From positions 36,165 through 100,164 of the forward strand of contig NZ_JAVBXR010000122.1 of the NCBI RefSeq assembly GCF_030824455.1: a stretch of DNA of 64,000 nucleotides, given 5' to 3'. The position numbers were made by a program, and so were the translations under genes. The DNA comes from Desulfobulbus sp. (GTDB lineage: Bacteria; Desulfobacterota; Desulfobulbia; Desulfobulbales; Desulfobulbaceae). The notes below the pieces were generated by a model, which worked only from the letters and a program-made list of their open reading frames with translations, ran no database searches and was not told where the DNA came from. Shown piece by piece: positions 47,483 to 57,684 of this stretch (positions within the stretch are counted from its first letter, which is position 1; each line of letters starts with the position of its first letter).

Positions 47483-48509
47483 GTATGACTACATCCCCTT
47501 GTCGTGACGGAGTGAGAAATGTAAAAAATTCAAGTGGCCAAAAACGCAACTGATTTTTTCTCCCAACAAAGGAAGACAAGTATATTGACTGAACTCCGAA
47601 TTTCCCTTGTTGAATCGCTAGGGAAGCTCTCCAGTGGCTCTGAACATGAACCCCGCGACGTTCGATTATTGCATAAAATCCCATCGATTCCAGAATATTA
47701 CGCAATTGTGCCACGCTAAACAAAACCAAATGGTCAGGGATAAAGTACAACCAATTATGTCCAAAAAATTGCCGAATTATGGAATCGGTGTTGGGTGTTG
47801 TCAGCCAAAATGCCCCACCATGTTTAAGTACTCTTGCACATTCGGCTAGAAGTTGAATAGGATTATGGACATGTTCAATCACGTTCGACAAAGTTATGAC
47901 ATCGAAGGTGCAGGAATCAAATTGTTGCGCTTCCAGCGAACCGAGTTGCGTTTTCACCCCACACTTAGAAGCAATTTCCAACGCTTTCTGATCAAAATCA
48001 ATTCCGAAACCGTCCCACCCCGCCGAACAGGCGGCACGTAGGAAATCCCCATTGCCACATCCCACATCGAGTAATCGTTTTTTACCCGGCAAAGGTTTAG
48101 GCAGGTGGCGAGCAACATGATCCCATTCATGGCGCAACCAAGGTGGCAATAAATACATGAGCCAACTGCCGCCAGATTGTTGTGGGTGATATTGATATCC
48201 GTACTTCCAGTTCAGATAGTCGTTCCTTATCCCAAGAGCAAACTTATCCAACCAATTGGCTCGTTCCCGCTCCTCTATAGCGGAATGAGTAAAATAGTTT
48301 TCATATAGCCGCCCGACACTCTCTTGTGTAGGCCTGGGATCAAGATACAATACTCCACACTCATCGCATCGGTAATAATCCCAAAACCCGGGGATACCAG
48401 AGACCCTATCTTCAATGCCGCCATGCTCCAATACACGTATTGAAGATGAGCAAACAGGACAACATCCCAGATACTCAAGTTCATGTTTCTGCCAAGACGA
48501 TTCGCTCAT
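47466..48509 (-). CDS. Class I SAM-dependent methyltransferase with N-terminal zinc-ribbon-like motif
   Basis: 347 residues. An N-terminal CCPVC..YRCDECGVLYLDPRP segment (about residues 16-60) probably binds zinc, a layout seen in C-methyltransferases of deoxysugar and capsule pathways. The SAM site is RLLDVGCGNGDFLRAAC, with ITLSNVIEHVHNP downstream. I start at ATG 48509; the frame extends to a TTG four codons earlier. Coupled to the GT4 gene downstream by overlap. Confidence 0.86.
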   Translation of the reverse strand: MSESSWQKHELEYLGCCPVCSSSIRVLEHGGIEDRVSGIPGFWDYYRCDECGVLYLDPRPTQESVGRLYENYFTHSAIEERERANWLDKFALGIRNDYLNWKYGYQYHPQQSGGSWLMYLLPPWLRHEWDHVARHLPKPLPGKKRLLDVGCGNGDFLRAACSAGWDGFGIDFDQKALEIASKCGVKTQLGSLEAQQFDSCTFDVITLSNVIEHVHNPIQLLAECARVLKHGGAFWLTTPNTDSIIRQFFGHNWLYFIPDHLVLFSVAQLRNILESMGFYAIIERRGVHVQSHWRASLAIQQGKFGVQSIYLSSFVGRKNQLRFWPLEFFTFLTPSRQGDVVIRAIKH

Positions 48510-48527
48510 AAAATCTTCCAAATTTAT

Positions 48528-49790
48528 TTATATCCTTGACGTACAGGCACGATAATAAGTGATCGACCTCACTATTAACAAACTCATTAAAACCTCAGCA
48601 AGATACGTAGCCACCACTGCTCCTCGCCAACCCCACCATGGGATCATACAAAAATTCAAGGCCAGATTAACGCAGGCGCCTGCAATCACGACCAGCATCC
48701 CGGTTCGTTGCAAGCCATTGGTGGCCAAGGGATATTGAAGTAGCAGTCGAGGAACAGTAACTAGTGGCAACCAAGCCAACCAACGGATGACGTTCACCGC
48801 TTCCTCAAATTCTTTTCCAAGTAAACATGGCAGAATAGGAGCAGCAAAAAACAATACGCAACCAGCAGAAATAGCATAGATCAAAGGAGCTAGACAAATA
48901 CGCCGAGAATAACTCAATGCACTTAAAATACCATTTTGAGCGGAGCGAAAAAAACGTGGGGAAGCTGCATTCAACAAGGCATGCAGAGGCAGGAAGGCCA
49001 TCTCCACAAAGCGGTATCCAGCAGAATACACACCAGCAGAACTCAGCGACGCAAAACGGGCGAGCATGAACTTATCTGCGTCTACATAGAATTTATCGGC
49101 TATGCCCCAGAATGAAAAAGGGGTGCTTTCTTTTAGATGCGCATACGACCTCAGAATATTGGGGAAAATCGGTCGACCAATTTCGTTAGCAACGCGGTGA
49201 TGAATGAACAGTAAGGACGCGAATGTTGTCCCCGTATACAAACATGACCAAAGCACTAAGGGATTGGGCGAAGCGGTTATGGGGACGATCACAAGGAGCA
49301 TTACAGCCCCTAACAATCTGAAGAGAACAGGTGAGAGTTGCATAATGGCTGCCGCACCAATCCGCTCAAAACCCTGATAAGCATAGGTTCCGGTGTTTGC
49401 TAACGGATTAAGAATCAACTCACCGATTCCAATCAAGGAGATTACGGTCCAAGGGATACTATCAGGCAAAAACCCCCATGCCATGGCAAAAAACAATGGC
49501 ACAACGACTGGTACCCCCCAAAAGAAAGCCATGAGGGTCTGGCCCCAGCTTTGCCGGAATTTGCCGGGGTCGCAAGCTACATCACGCACCAATATAACAT
49601 GAGCTCCCAGACCACTAAGACCTGACAAGGTTCCGGCAATTGAAAGGACTGCAACAAAACTCCCAAACCCCTCAACTCCAAGAATACGTGCGGTAATGAC
49701 AACTATAACGGCTTGGGCAACAGCCCGAACCCCCATACCAAAAGCCATAATCACTGTATTTCTTGCAAGTTTCCCTGGCTTCCAGCTCAT
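48528..49790 (-). CDS. Wzx-type oligosaccharide flippase
   Basis: 420 residues, almost wholly hydrophobic with about 12 membrane helices, and the typical N-terminus of polysaccharide flippases (LARNTVIMAFGMGVRAVAQAVIVVI..LGVEGFGSF). It should move undecaprenyl-linked repeat units across the inner membrane. No Wzy polymerase is obvious in the window, so polymerisation may be encoded elsewhere or be done by a protein not recognised here. Ribosome site AAGGG. Confidence 0.88.
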   Translation of the reverse strand: MSWKPGKLARNTVIMAFGMGVRAVAQAVIVVITARILGVEGFGSFVAVLSIAGTLSGLSGLGAHVILVRDVACDPGKFRQSWGQTLMAFFWGVPVVVPLFFAMAWGFLPDSIPWTVISLIGIGELILNPLANTGTYAYQGFERIGAAAIMQLSPVLFRLLGAVMLLVIVPITASPNPLVLWSCLYTGTTFASLLFIHHRVANEIGRPIFPNILRSYAHLKESTPFSFWGIADKFYVDADKFMLARFASLSSAGVYSAGYRFVEMAFLPLHALLNAASPRFFRSAQNGILSALSYSRRICLAPLIYAISAGCVLFFAAPILPCLLGKEFEEAVNVIRWLAWLPLVTVPRLLLQYPLATNGLQRTGMLVVIAGACVNLALNFCMIPWWGWRGAVVATYLAEVLMSLLIVRSITYYRACTSRI

Positions 49791-49862
49791 TTTAATATAA
49801 CCCTTTTTTACAGTTCCATATACTCCGTGAGCACGCTGTTAGAATGTTCAAGCGGTAATATT

Positions 49863-50897
49863 TCAGAGCGATGTAGCTATAGCCGCTTTGTAAATTTCTA
49901 CATAACGTTGCACCATAACCTCTAAACTAAAACGGCGTTGTGTTCGTTGAGCAGCTTCCCGGCACAGGTTTCTCCATAGTTCCACATCATTAGCCAGTTG
50001 TTCAGCAGCACAGGCAAAAGCAAAAATATCGTTTTCAGGACACAAAAAACCTGTGCCGCCGTTCTCGACAATTTCCGGCAAAGAAGAAGAACCTGTCGCG
50101 ATGACGGGCAATCCGCAGGCTTGTGCCTCCAAAACTGTCAAAGGCAGTCCCTCCAAACGGGTTGGAAACAAAAGGGCATCAGCGGATTGCATAAGACCAA
50201 CCAACTTATCTTCATTATTAACGTAGCCGAGAATCGTCATGTTTTCCGGCAAAGGCCCGATTGAAAAGCCCGCTTCGGGAAAACCAATGCACTGAAGGGC
50301 AAAATTTTTCCCAAGCTTATTCATGATAAGAGGCAGGAGCTCGGCACCCTTTCGACGCGAAAGGGTGCCGACAAAGAGAAGTCGAAATTGCTGATTAGGA
50401 TTTTCCCGAAAGATGGGTTTGTAACGACGAGTATCGACTCCATTGTATATTATATGAAAATTTGAACGCCCAAACATTCTCTGAGTTTGCTGTGCGGTAT
50501 AATGACTAACCGCCACCGCGCAGGTTGCTTGCGCCAAAACGGATCGCTCCACCCTTTTAATCCAAAAACGATGATATAAATACTGAGAAATGCGTTTATA
50601 CGGTCGCAGTGCGGGGTCATGAACGCAGAGGTGAGAGGTAACTGTTACTGGCAAATTTTTCGGCAAAAAACGTCGATGAAGCCAAGTGTTGACGTGAACT
50701 GCATTAACCCAAGTGGGTATTGGGGGAATATTGACCGACCAAGGAAGATACTCGGCTCTGTGCGGCAACCAAGTAATTTCTGCACGTATGTTAGACCGCC
50801 TTAACCCATCAACTAGCCGCCTAGTAAAAACATCAGTGCCAGTACCAGCATTAATGGTGGGAAACCAAACAGCTGGCTCGGGGTTGACTTTCATCAT
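49863..50897 (-). CDS. Glycosyltransferase family 4 protein
   Basis: 344 residues, GT-B fold: VWFPTINAGTGTDVFTRRL at the start, the donor part with LLFVGTLSRRKGAELLPLIM and RLEGLPLTVLEAQACGLPVIAT. I begin at ATG 50897; a longer frame needs a TTG. No clear ribosome site. Located between the flippase and another GT4 gene; a decayed IS200-like end lies just upstream. Confidence 0.87.
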   Translation of the reverse strand: MMKVNPEPAVWFPTINAGTGTDVFTRRLVDGLRRSNIRAEITWLPHRAEYLPWSVNIPPIPTWVNAVHVNTWLHRRFLPKNLPVTVTSHLCVHDPALRPYKRISQYLYHRFWIKRVERSVLAQATCAVAVSHYTAQQTQRMFGRSNFHIIYNGVDTRRYKPIFRENPNQQFRLLFVGTLSRRKGAELLPLIMNKLGKNFALQCIGFPEAGFSIGPLPENMTILGYVNNEDKLVGLMQSADALLFPTRLEGLPLTVLEAQACGLPVIATGSSSLPEIVENGGTGFLCPENDIFAFACAAEQLANDVELWRNLCREAAQRTQRRFSLEVMVQRYVEIYKAAIATSL

Positions 50898-50925
50898 CGA
50901 AACACAGCCATTGTTAAACAAAAAT

Positions 50926-50998
50926 CAGCAACCACCTGCAAAACCGGTGGCTTGAAAAATTGTGCCCTGCCAAAATAGTCTATTACGCAAATCAACTG
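50926..50998. mobile_element. Solo, degenerate end of the IS200-like element
   Basis: AACCACCTGCAAAACCGGTGG followed by CTTGAAAAATTGTG and later GTCTATT parallels the left end of the full element at 57165-57215 (AACCACCGGCAAAGCCGGTGG, CTTGAAAGATTGTG, GTCTATT). Only this end remains, in the gap between two GT4 genes, so it marks a past insertion or recombination in the cluster. Confidence 0.75.
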
Positions 50999-51011
50999 AA
51001 ATTCCGTGCAA

Positions 51012-52169
51012 TTAATTTTCGTTTCGAACAAGGTTACGAAACAATCTTATTATCTTTTGTCCAAAGTTCCCCCATTCAAATTCTTGAGCAAACCTCCTGC
51101 ATCGAACGACTTTTTCAACTCCTGCATTCTCATGCAACAATTCAACAACTGCTTGCACAAAGCTCATGTTGCACCCTGGAGGAATCAACTTCCCACTGCA
51201 ACCATTGGACACAGCATCAGGTATACCTCCGACTGCGAAGGCAACTGTTGGCAGTCCATGGGCTGCGGCCTCTAGGGCGACCATGCCAAAACCTTCTATG
51301 TCGAATTCACTTTCTTGTACAGGAAAGACAAGAATATTAGCCGAAAAATACGCATCTCCTAATTCCTGATCAGAACACTGCCCCAGAAAAATTGTTCGCT
51401 TGCCCAATCCGTTTTCTTTTAAAATTGTTTCAACTCGTTGGATTGCATTTCTTCCACCTTGCAATGCATCGACAGGGGAACCACCAAGAACCAGAAGAAC
51501 TGCATCTGGCACTTCCAAGGAAATAAATGGGAATATATGTTCAACAAAGCAGGCCAAACCTTTGCGTTCCGTTATTCGTCCAACGAACAACAATATTGGC
51601 CGTTGCCCCAAATTATGACGAGACCGAAAGGATTGAGACCGAACGGCAGCATCTGCAAAATTGGGGAGTTCTACACCTGGATGTACAATTTGAATACGGT
51701 CAGGCACTACCCCTACACCCAACGCCAATTTTTTTGTGAAACGACTATTAACAAGAACACAATCAAAATAGCGAAAAAATGGCACCCAAAAAGTTTGGTA
51801 AACAGTGTGGGCCACTTGGATGTCTAAGCCGTGCAAATAAACTGCACACCGAGATTTTGTTATACGAGCTATAGGCCATACAACAGGAGCCAGCAAACCA
51901 CTACCAGCAAAAACAATGACCGGTCGATGACGTATAGCCGACCATAAAGCAGCTAACGTGGCTTTCAAGAGAAAAAGAAGCACTGACTTCGCCCCTACTT
52001 CAACAACATGTACATCAGCAGACAAAGAGAATCTACAGCCTAAAGGTCCAACAACATGCACGGTATAATGCGAACGAAGGGTATCGACGACATGCCAAAT
52101 CAGCCGCTCCATCCCTCCAACAAGCGGAGGTAAATTACGAGTAACAACTAGAACACTTGGTTTATTCAT
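51012..52169 (-). CDS. Glycosyltransferase family 4 protein
   Basis: 385 residues from ATG 52169 (MNKPSVLVVTRNLPPLVGGMERL, the typical GT4 opening). The donor half has ILLFVGRITERKGLACFVEHI and ESEFDIEGFGMVALEAAAHGLPTVAF. The upstream 27 codons of the open frame lie over the intergenic region and are probably not translated. One of four GT4 genes in the run; specificity unknown. Confidence 0.88.
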   Translation of the reverse strand: MNKPSVLVVTRNLPPLVGGMERLIWHVVDTLRSHYTVHVVGPLGCRFSLSADVHVVEVGAKSVLLFLLKATLAALWSAIRHRPVIVFAGSGLLAPVVWPIARITKSRCAVYLHGLDIQVAHTVYQTFWVPFFRYFDCVLVNSRFTKKLALGVGVVPDRIQIVHPGVELPNFADAAVRSQSFRSRHNLGQRPILLFVGRITERKGLACFVEHIFPFISLEVPDAVLLVLGGSPVDALQGGRNAIQRVETILKENGLGKRTIFLGQCSDQELGDAYFSANILVFPVQESEFDIEGFGMVALEAAAHGLPTVAFAVGGIPDAVSNGCSGKLIPPGCNMSFVQAVVELLHENAGVEKVVRCRRFAQEFEWGNFGQKIIRLFRNLVRNEN

Positions 52170-52206
52170 GCATTGAGTAAAAGGGGTGGAGGGGTATGCG
52201 CAAACA

Positions 52207-53073
52207 CTATTCCACCCGGTCATATCGCATCTGGCTGATCTGTTCGGCAACGAGGCCGATCATGAAAACAATGATCGCGCTGTTGAAGAGCAAGGCCGAC
52301 ATGTTGGTGAATCGGCCTTGAGTGAAGAAGGTGTAGGCGTAGTAGCAGAGGCCGATGACAAAGAAGGCAAAACTGATTGGCAGGAACACCCGAAAGGGCG
52401 AAAACAATGTGGCTATCTTAGTAATAATGAGAAAAAAACGGGTCCCGTCTTTCATCAATTTGATTTTGCTTTTGCCGGTCCGCGCCTTGGTTTGAATCGG
52501 GATGTATTTGACGCTGCGACCGCTGCGCAGGTAGCCCAGAGTGAGGGTGGAGGGGTAAGAGAAAGTGTTGGGCAGAAGATAGATGAACTGTTTGGCCACG
52601 GAAAGCCGCACCAGGCGGAAACCGGAAGTCAGGTCCTCGACGTTGAACCGGGTGACGTAGGAGGCAAACTGATTGTAGACCCAGTTGGCCAGATCGCGGT
52701 GGGCGCTGGTTTCCGAGGTCTTGGTCCTCGCGCCCACGACCATGTCAAAGGCGTCTCGATGTTCCAGGAGGCGGGCAATGTCTTCCGGTTGGTGCTGGCC
52801 GTCGGCGTCCATCATCAACACCCATTCCCCTTGGGCGCAGCGCAGACCGGATTTAACGGCGGCACCGTTGCCGATGTTGTAGGGGTGCGGCCAGACGTTA
52901 GCCCCGGCAGCCATGGCCTCGTGCAGGGTATTGTCGATGGAACCGTCGTCCACCACGAGAATTTCAAAATCTGGATGCAGGGCGCGAATCTTTTCGATGG
53001 TGGCGCCGATGACGCCTTCTTCATTATACGCCGGCAGGAGGACGGTGACCTCGTATTTCGTTTTCTGCTCCAT
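52207..53073 (-). CDS. Glycosyltransferase family 2 protein (DPM1-like) with C-terminal membrane helices
   Basis: 288 residues. The GT-A domain begins EVTVLLPAYNEEGVIGATI and holds VVDDGSIDNT and the DMDADGQHQPED metal site (MMDADGQHQ). Two membrane helices follow (about 230-280), as in polyprenyl-phosphate hexose synthases. It could make the lipid-linked sugar used by the GT-C enzyme at 40818. I use ATG 53073 (GGAG eight bases upstream); an ATG six bases earlier is possible. Its composition is GC-richer than the preceding GT4 genes. Confidence 0.88.
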   Translation of the reverse strand: MEQKTKYEVTVLLPAYNEEGVIGATIEKIRALHPDFEILVVDDGSIDNTLHEAMAAGANVWPHPYNIGNGAAVKSGLRCAQGEWVLMMDADGQHQPEDIARLLEHRDAFDMVVGARTKTSETSAHRDLANWVYNQFASYVTRFNVEDLTSGFRLVRLSVAKQFIYLLPNTFSYPSTLTLGYLRSGRSVKYIPIQTKARTGKSKIKLMKDGTRFFLIITKIATLFSPFRVFLPISFAFFVIGLCYYAYTFFTQGRFTNMSALLFNSAIIVFMIGLVAEQISQMRYDRVE

Positions 53074-53211
53074 AGCCATACTCCACAGGATAAGAGGGGA
53101 AAGAGTCTGAAAGGATTAGAGCAGAAATGACAATAAAAGCAAAAGGTTTCAAGCCTGCAGGAGAAAATTGCGCATTGCCGAAGCCTTGCCCCTTGTCCGG
53201 CGCAGACTGTT

Positions 53212-53547
53212 GTTCCGTTTCCGTTTCAAAAGTGAAACGCATTTGTTTGATGTCATGAGTTCCCGGATTCCGTTGCACTGCATCCAGGCTACGGGTGGAG
53301 GGAGTGCGTTATTTCGACGAGCACTGCGAGGAGAAATCCCGTTATGGCACGAGATTTCTCACTTCGTTCGACATCCGAGTAGATGCAACAATTCAGAATT
53401 CACATCGCGATCAAGGTTCAGTCTTGTGCAGCAATCTCTCCCATCCAAGACACAAGCTTTTCCGGCTGTGGCCTTAATATGACAAACCTTCGTCGGCGAT
53501 GTTTTGCGCTGTGCATCATGCTTCGCTTGATTGAGAAATGGAATAAG
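53212..53547. repeat. Repeat B, copy 3, interrupted by repeat A and by a second insertion
   Basis: Begins GTTCCGTTTCCGTTTCAAAAGTG, resumes at about 53306 with ATTTCGACGAGCACTGCGAGG, the GAGATTTCTC palindrome arm, and after another break resumes at about 53476 through TCGTCGGCGATGTTTTGCGC to GAGAAATGGAATAAG. A half copy of repeat A (53246-53292) and about 90 unrelated bases (53386-53475) break it up. Fills most of the 536-base gap between the GT2 gene and rmlC; no gene is seen there. Confidence 0.72.
53246..53292 (+). repeat. Repeat A, copy 3 (right half only)
   Basis: TTGATGTCATGAGTTCCCGGATTCCG..GCATCCAGGCTACG in pieces matches the right half of the 80-bp repeat at 35941-35988 (TTGATGTGAAGTGTTCCCGG..CATCCAGGCTACG). 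The left arm is missing. It lies inside repeat B, so repeat A arrived later or recombined into it. Confidence 0.7.
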
Positions 53548-53615
53548 ACGACGTTGATCACGAAAACGAGACAAGGCGCCAACTGGCAAAACCAACCTGC
53601 GCTTTTCCCCTTGAT

Positions 53616-54161
53616 TTAGGCAAACACCTCAGCCTGATGCAGGGAAAGTCCCTGCGCATCCTTGGCCGACAAAACCGGCTCAGCGCCTGACGGCCAATTA
53701 ACAGCAAGGTCGCGATCATTCCAGATGATAGTGCGCTCAAATTCCGGGGCGTAATAGTCGGTGGTTTTATAGAGAAAATCAGCCGTTTCGCTGAGCACCA
53801 GGAAACCGTGGGCAAAGCCCTCGGGTATCCACAGCTGGTTTCTGTTCTCCTCGCTGAGCATGGCTCCCACCCATTGACCGAAGGTCGGGGATTGCCTGCG
53901 AAGGTCCACAGCCACGTCAAACACTTCACCCTGCGCAACCCGCACCAGTTTGCCCTGCGGTTGCCGGATCTGATAATGCAGCCCGCGCAGCACGTGACGC
54001 ACCGAATGGGAATGGTTGTCCTGAACAAACTGGACGCTCCTGCCAACGGCGCTTTCAAATTTCTTCTGATTGAAGCTCTCGAAAAACGAACCGCGGGCGT
54101 CGGCAAACACTCTGGGTTCCAACAGCAACACTTCAGGGATGGCTAAGAGGGTGACGTTCAT
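53616..54161 (-). CDS. rmlC: dTDP-4-dehydrorhamnose 3,5-epimerase
   Basis: 181-residue cupin enzyme, third step of dTDP-L-rhamnose synthesis. Family motifs: FADARGSFFESFNQKKF, QDNHSHSVRHVLRGLHYQ with the catalytic His, GEVFDVAVDLRR, and IPEGFAHGFLVLSE. It starts at ATG 54161, overlapping the rmlA stop by one base (TGATG); a longer frame upstream is the shadow of rmlA. Last gene of rmlB-D-A-C. Confidence 0.95.
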   Translation of the reverse strand: MNVTLLAIPEVLLLEPRVFADARGSFFESFNQKKFESAVGRSVQFVQDNHSHSVRHVLRGLHYQIRQPQGKLVRVAQGEVFDVAVDLRRQSPTFGQWVGAMLSEENRNQLWIPEGFAHGFLVLSETADFLYKTTDYYAPEFERTIIWNDRDLAVNWPSGAEPVLSAKDAQGLSLHQAEVFA

Positions 54162-55045
54162 CAGAACACTCGCTTTTTGAGAATACGCAACAAATACTGG
54201 CCATAGCCGCTTTTCACCAGCGGTTGCGCCAGCTTTTCCAATTGCTCGGCATCTATCCACTGCTGCCGATAGGCAATTTCTTCCGGGCAGGCAACCTTGA
54301 GGCCCTGCCGACGCTCCAGAGTGGCGATAAACTGGCCGGCCTCCAACAGCGATTCGTGGGTGCCGGTGTCCAGCCAGGCATAGCCGCGCCCCATGATTTC
54401 CACCTGCAATCGCCCCTGCTCCAAATAAAGACGGTTGAGGTCGGTGATTTCCAACTCGCCGCGCGGGGAAGGCTTCAGCGATTGCGCCAAATCAGCCACC
54501 TGGCTGTCGTAAAAATAGAGCCCGGTGACCGCGTAGCTCGATTTCGGCTGCAGCGGTTTTTCCTCCAGAGAAATGACCGTGCCGCCGGCGTCAAATTCGG
54601 CCACGCCGTAGCGTTCCGGATCATGGACGTGATAGGCGAAAATGGTGGCCCCTTCGGTGCGAGTCATGGCGCTGCCGAGGATCTGATGAAAATCGTGGCC
54701 GTAAAAGATGTTGTCGCCCAGCACTAGGGCCGAAGGCTTGCCGTCCAGGAAATCGCGGCCGATGACAAAGGCCTGCGCCAGCCCGTCCGGAGAAGGCTGT
54801 ACCGCATAGGTGACGTCCAGGCCCCACTGGCTGCCGTCGCCAAGCAGCGACTGGAAGCGCGGCGTGTCCTCTGGGGTGGAAATCAGCAGGATCTCGCGGA
54901 TGCCGGCAAGCATCAGGGTCGAGAGCGGGTAATAGACCATGGGTTTGTCGTACACCGGAAGCAACTGCTTGGAAACCGTGCGTGTGACCGGGTAGAGCCG
55001 GGTGCCGGAACCTCCGGCCAGGATAATGCCTTTGCGTGTCGTCAT
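54161..55045 (-). CDS. rmlA: Glucose-1-phosphate thymidylyltransferase
   Basis: 294 residues. Nucleotide-binding signature [44 protein letters not shown] and [20 protein letters not shown] are diagnostic. It makes dTDP-glucose from dTTP and glucose-1-phosphate. ATG 55045 overlaps the rmlD stop (ATGA). Confidence 0.96.
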   Translation of the reverse strand: MTTRKGIILAGGSGTRLYPVTRTVSKQLLPVYDKPMVYYPLSTLMLAGIREILLISTPEDTPRFQSLLGDGSQWGLDVTYAVQPSPDGLAQAFVIGRDFLDGKPSALVLGDNIFYGHDFHQILGSAMTRTEGATIFAYHVHDPERYGVAEFDAGGTVISLEEKPLQPKSSYAVTGLYFYDSQVADLAQSLKPSPRGELEITDLNRLYLEQGRLQVEIMGRGYAWLDTGTHESLLEAGQFIATLERRQGLKVACPEEIAYRQQWIDAEQLEKLAQPLVKSGYGQYLLRILKKRVF

Positions 55046-55935
55046 GGCTGCAGAATCTGTTGAAGAATGTGCCCGACGCCGGAACGCCAATCCGGCAAGG
55101 CCAAGTTGAACGTGGCGGCAAACAAGGAGGCGTCCAGGCGGGAGTTGAGCGGTCGTTTGGCCGGCAAGGGGTATTCGTCGGTGGTGATCGGCCGGATGTT
55201 CTCGGGCGCGGCTTGCAAGGTTTTACCGGCCTTGAGGGCCTCCTCAACCACAAAGCAGGCGTATTCGTGCCAGGAAGTAACGCCGGCGGAGACCGCGTGA
55301 TAGAGGCCAAAGGGGAAGGTTTCCAGACCTTCCCGCTGTGCCCGGCCCACCAGTTGCGCCGTGACGTCGGCCAGGAGGGCGGCGGAGGTTGGGGCGCCAA
55401 ATTGGTCGGCAACAATGCTGAGGCTGTCGCGTTCAGCGGCCAACCGCAGCATTGTTTTGGCGAAATTCTGCCCATGGGCGCCGATCACCCAACTGGTGCG
55501 CAAAATCAAATGCCGAGCGCAACTGTGTTGAAGGGCCAACTCGCCGTCGCTTTTGGTCAGGCCATAAACGTTAAGCGGCCGGGTAAGGTCGGTTTCCCGG
55601 TAAGCGCCGGTTTTTTCGCCGTCAAAGACGTAGTCAGTGGAATAGTGGATCACCCAGGCGCCCAGCCGGTCCGCCTCTTCGCCGAAAATCGCCGGTGTGC
55701 GGGCGTTGATGGCCGCAGCCAGCTCCGGTTCGCTTTCCGCCTTGTCGACCGCGGTGTAGGCGGCCGGGTTGACGATCAGATCCGGCGCAACCGAACGCAC
55801 CAGATCGCGCACCGCGTCGCCGTCGGCAAGGTTGCATTCCTCCCGATCCACGGCAACAATGCTTCCCAGCGGCGCCAGGGCCCGTTGCAGTTCAAAACCA
55901 AGTTGACCGTTTTTTCCGGTCAGCAGAATCTTCAT
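55042..55935 (-). CDS. rmlD: dTDP-4-dehydrorhamnose reductase
   Basis: 297-residue short-chain dehydrogenase (extended), final step to dTDP-L-rhamnose. NADPH motif [13 protein letters not shown] and active-site [14 protein letters not shown] (YxxxK-type loop nearby) are present. ATG 55935 overlaps the rmlB stop (ATGA); the upstream 29 codons of the frame are a shadow of rmlB. Confidence 0.95.
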   Translation of the reverse strand: MKILLTGKNGQLGFELQRALAPLGSIVAVDREECNLADGDAVRDLVRSVAPDLIVNPAAYTAVDKAESEPELAAAINARTPAIFGEEADRLGAWVIHYSTDYVFDGEKTGAYRETDLTRPLNVYGLTKSDGELALQHSCARHLILRTSWVIGAHGQNFAKTMLRLAAERDSLSIVADQFGAPTSAALLADVTAQLVGRAQREGLETFPFGLYHAVSAGVTSWHEYACFVVEEALKAGKTLQAAPENIRPITTDEYPLPAKRPLNSRLDASLFAATFNLALPDWRSGVGHILQQILQP

Positions 55936-56996
55936 TTTCGATCTCCATAATTGCAGTCCAGCCATTGGCGATATTCGCCGCTGGTCACGCGGCCAACCCA
56001 TTCCTGATTGGCCAGATACCATTCCACGGTCTTGCGCACCCCGGTTGCAAACACCTCGGCCGGACGCCAGCCGAGTTCGCGTTCGATCTTGCGGGCGTCG
56101 ATGGCGTAGCGTCGGTCATGGCCGGGTCGATCAGCCACATAGGTGATCAACCGGGCGTAGCTGCCGGCCGGATCGGGCCTGAGCTCTTCAAGCAGGCGAA
56201 GAATGGTGGTGACGATTTCGATGTTGGTCATCTCGTTCCAGCCGCCGACATTGTACACCTCGCCTGGTTGCCCAGCCTCCAAAATACGGCGGATGGCGCT
56301 GCAGTGGTCGGTCACGTAGAGCCAATCACGGACCTGCAGGCCGTCGCCGTAGATGGGCAGCGGCTTGCCGGCCAGGGCGTTGGTGATCACCAGCGGAATG
56401 AGCTTCTCCGGAAAATGAAACGGCCCGTAATTATTGGAACAGTTGCTGATAGTCACCGGCAGCCTGTAGGTGTGGCGCCAAGCCCGCACCAGATGATCGC
56501 TGGCCGCCTTGCTGGCCGAATAAGGGCTGTTGGGCTGATAGGGGCTGGTTTCGGTGAACGGCGGATCGTCGGGCGCCAGCGAGCCGTACACCTCGTCGGT
56601 GCTCACATGGTGAAAGCGAAATTGCCGGGCTTCGGCCTCGTTCAAGCTGCTCCAGTGGGCTCGGGCCGCCTCCAGCAGGGTGAACGTGCCGTCGATGTTG
56701 GTGCGCATGAACTCGCCCGGCCCGTGGATGCTGCGGTCCACATGGCTTTCGGCGGCAAAGTGGACAATGGCGCGCGGCCGGTGGGTGGCCAGCAGATGAT
56801 CGATCAGGCTGCGGTCGCAGACGTCGCCCTGGACAAAAACATGGCGGGCGTCGCCTGCCAGGGCGGCCAGGTTCTCCATGTTGCCGGCATAGGTGAGTTT
56901 GTCGAGGTTGACAACGGGTTCGTCCGACTGCGCCAGCCAGTCGAGCACAAAATTACTGCCGATAAAACCGGCGCCGCCGGTCACAAGAAGAGCCAT
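55932..56996 (-). CDS. rmlB: dTDP-glucose 4,6-dehydratase
   Basis: 354 residues. NAD motif [28 protein letters not shown], the catalytic STDEVYGSL and YSASKAASD (YxxxK), and [15 protein letters not shown] are all classic. First gene of the rmlBDAC operon supplying rhamnose to the cluster. An IS200-like element lies 170 bases upstream. Confidence 0.96.
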   Translation of the reverse strand: MALLVTGGAGFIGSNFVLDWLAQSDEPVVNLDKLTYAGNMENLAALAGDARHVFVQGDVCDRSLIDHLLATHRPRAIVHFAAESHVDRSIHGPGEFMRTNIDGTFTLLEAARAHWSSLNEAEARQFRFHHVSTDEVYGSLAPDDPPFTETSPYQPNSPYSASKAASDHLVRAWRHTYRLPVTISNCSNNYGPFHFPEKLIPLVITNALAGKPLPIYGDGLQVRDWLYVTDHCSAIRRILEAGQPGEVYNVGGWNEMTNIEIVTTILRLLEELRPDPAGSYARLITYVADRPGHDRRYAIDARKIERELGWRPAEVFATGVRKTVEWYLANQEWVGRVTSGEYRQWLDCNYGDRK

Positions 56997-57252
56997 TGTA
57001 CCTGCTTATGGAAGGATAGAAAGGAATGCGCCAGGTTTGACCAAAAAAAACAGACTTATTCGCAATTGCAATCAAGGTGGCACTTAAGAAAACCACTCAG
57101 CACCTGAATTTCCAGCGCTGCGATGGATACATGGTGTCATCTTGAAAGCAAATTGGAGTCAGTAACCACCGGCAAAGCCGGTGGCTTGAAAGATTGTGAA
57201 CCGCTCAAAGCGGTCTATTCAACAGATTCTCTGACCACCATTCGGTGGTCGA

Positions 57253-57684
57253 CTATTTGAAAAGGTTTAATTGCTCGATACGATGGTCTTCCTGTTCTTG
57301 CTCGCGTATATACGCCCGCACAACATCTTCATCGGCGCCGACCGTTGAAACAAAATAACCTCGTGCCCAAAAATTCATACCGCTATAGTTCTTCCTCTGG
57401 CCGAGGCATGTCCACGCTATATGGATCGCGCTCTTCCCTTTCATATTGCCTACCACCTGCGATACCGCATATTTCGGTGGTATCGAGATCAGCATATGCA
57501 CATGGTCGGGTTGTAGGCGCCCTTCCAACACCCGACTCTCCTTTTGTCGGGCAAGATCGTGAAACACATCCCCGAGGTTTTTCCGGAGTTGGCCGTAAAG
57601 CATTTTCCTCCGGCATTTCGGTATCCACACTACATGGAACTTGCATTCCCATTTCGTGTGGCTTAAACATTGTACGTTGTTCAT
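57253..57684 (-). CDS. tnpA: IS200-like Y1 transposase TnpA
   Basis: 143-residue HUH single-strand transposase, full length. The HUH motif is HVH at residues 61-63 (QPDHVHMLI) and the catalytic Tyr125 lies in VRAYIREQ with Gln129. The N-terminus (CKFHVVWIPKCRRKML) is typical. It appears intact. Its ribosome site GGAGG lies within a hairpin, as known for IS200, which keeps expression low. Confidence 0.94.
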   Translation of the reverse strand: MNNVQCLSHTKWECKFHVVWIPKCRRKMLYGQLRKNLGDVFHDLARQKESRVLEGRLQPDHVHMLISIPPKYAVSQVVGNMKGKSAIHIAWTCLGQRKNYSGMNFWARGYFVSTVGADEDVVRAYIREQEQEDHRIEQLNLFK

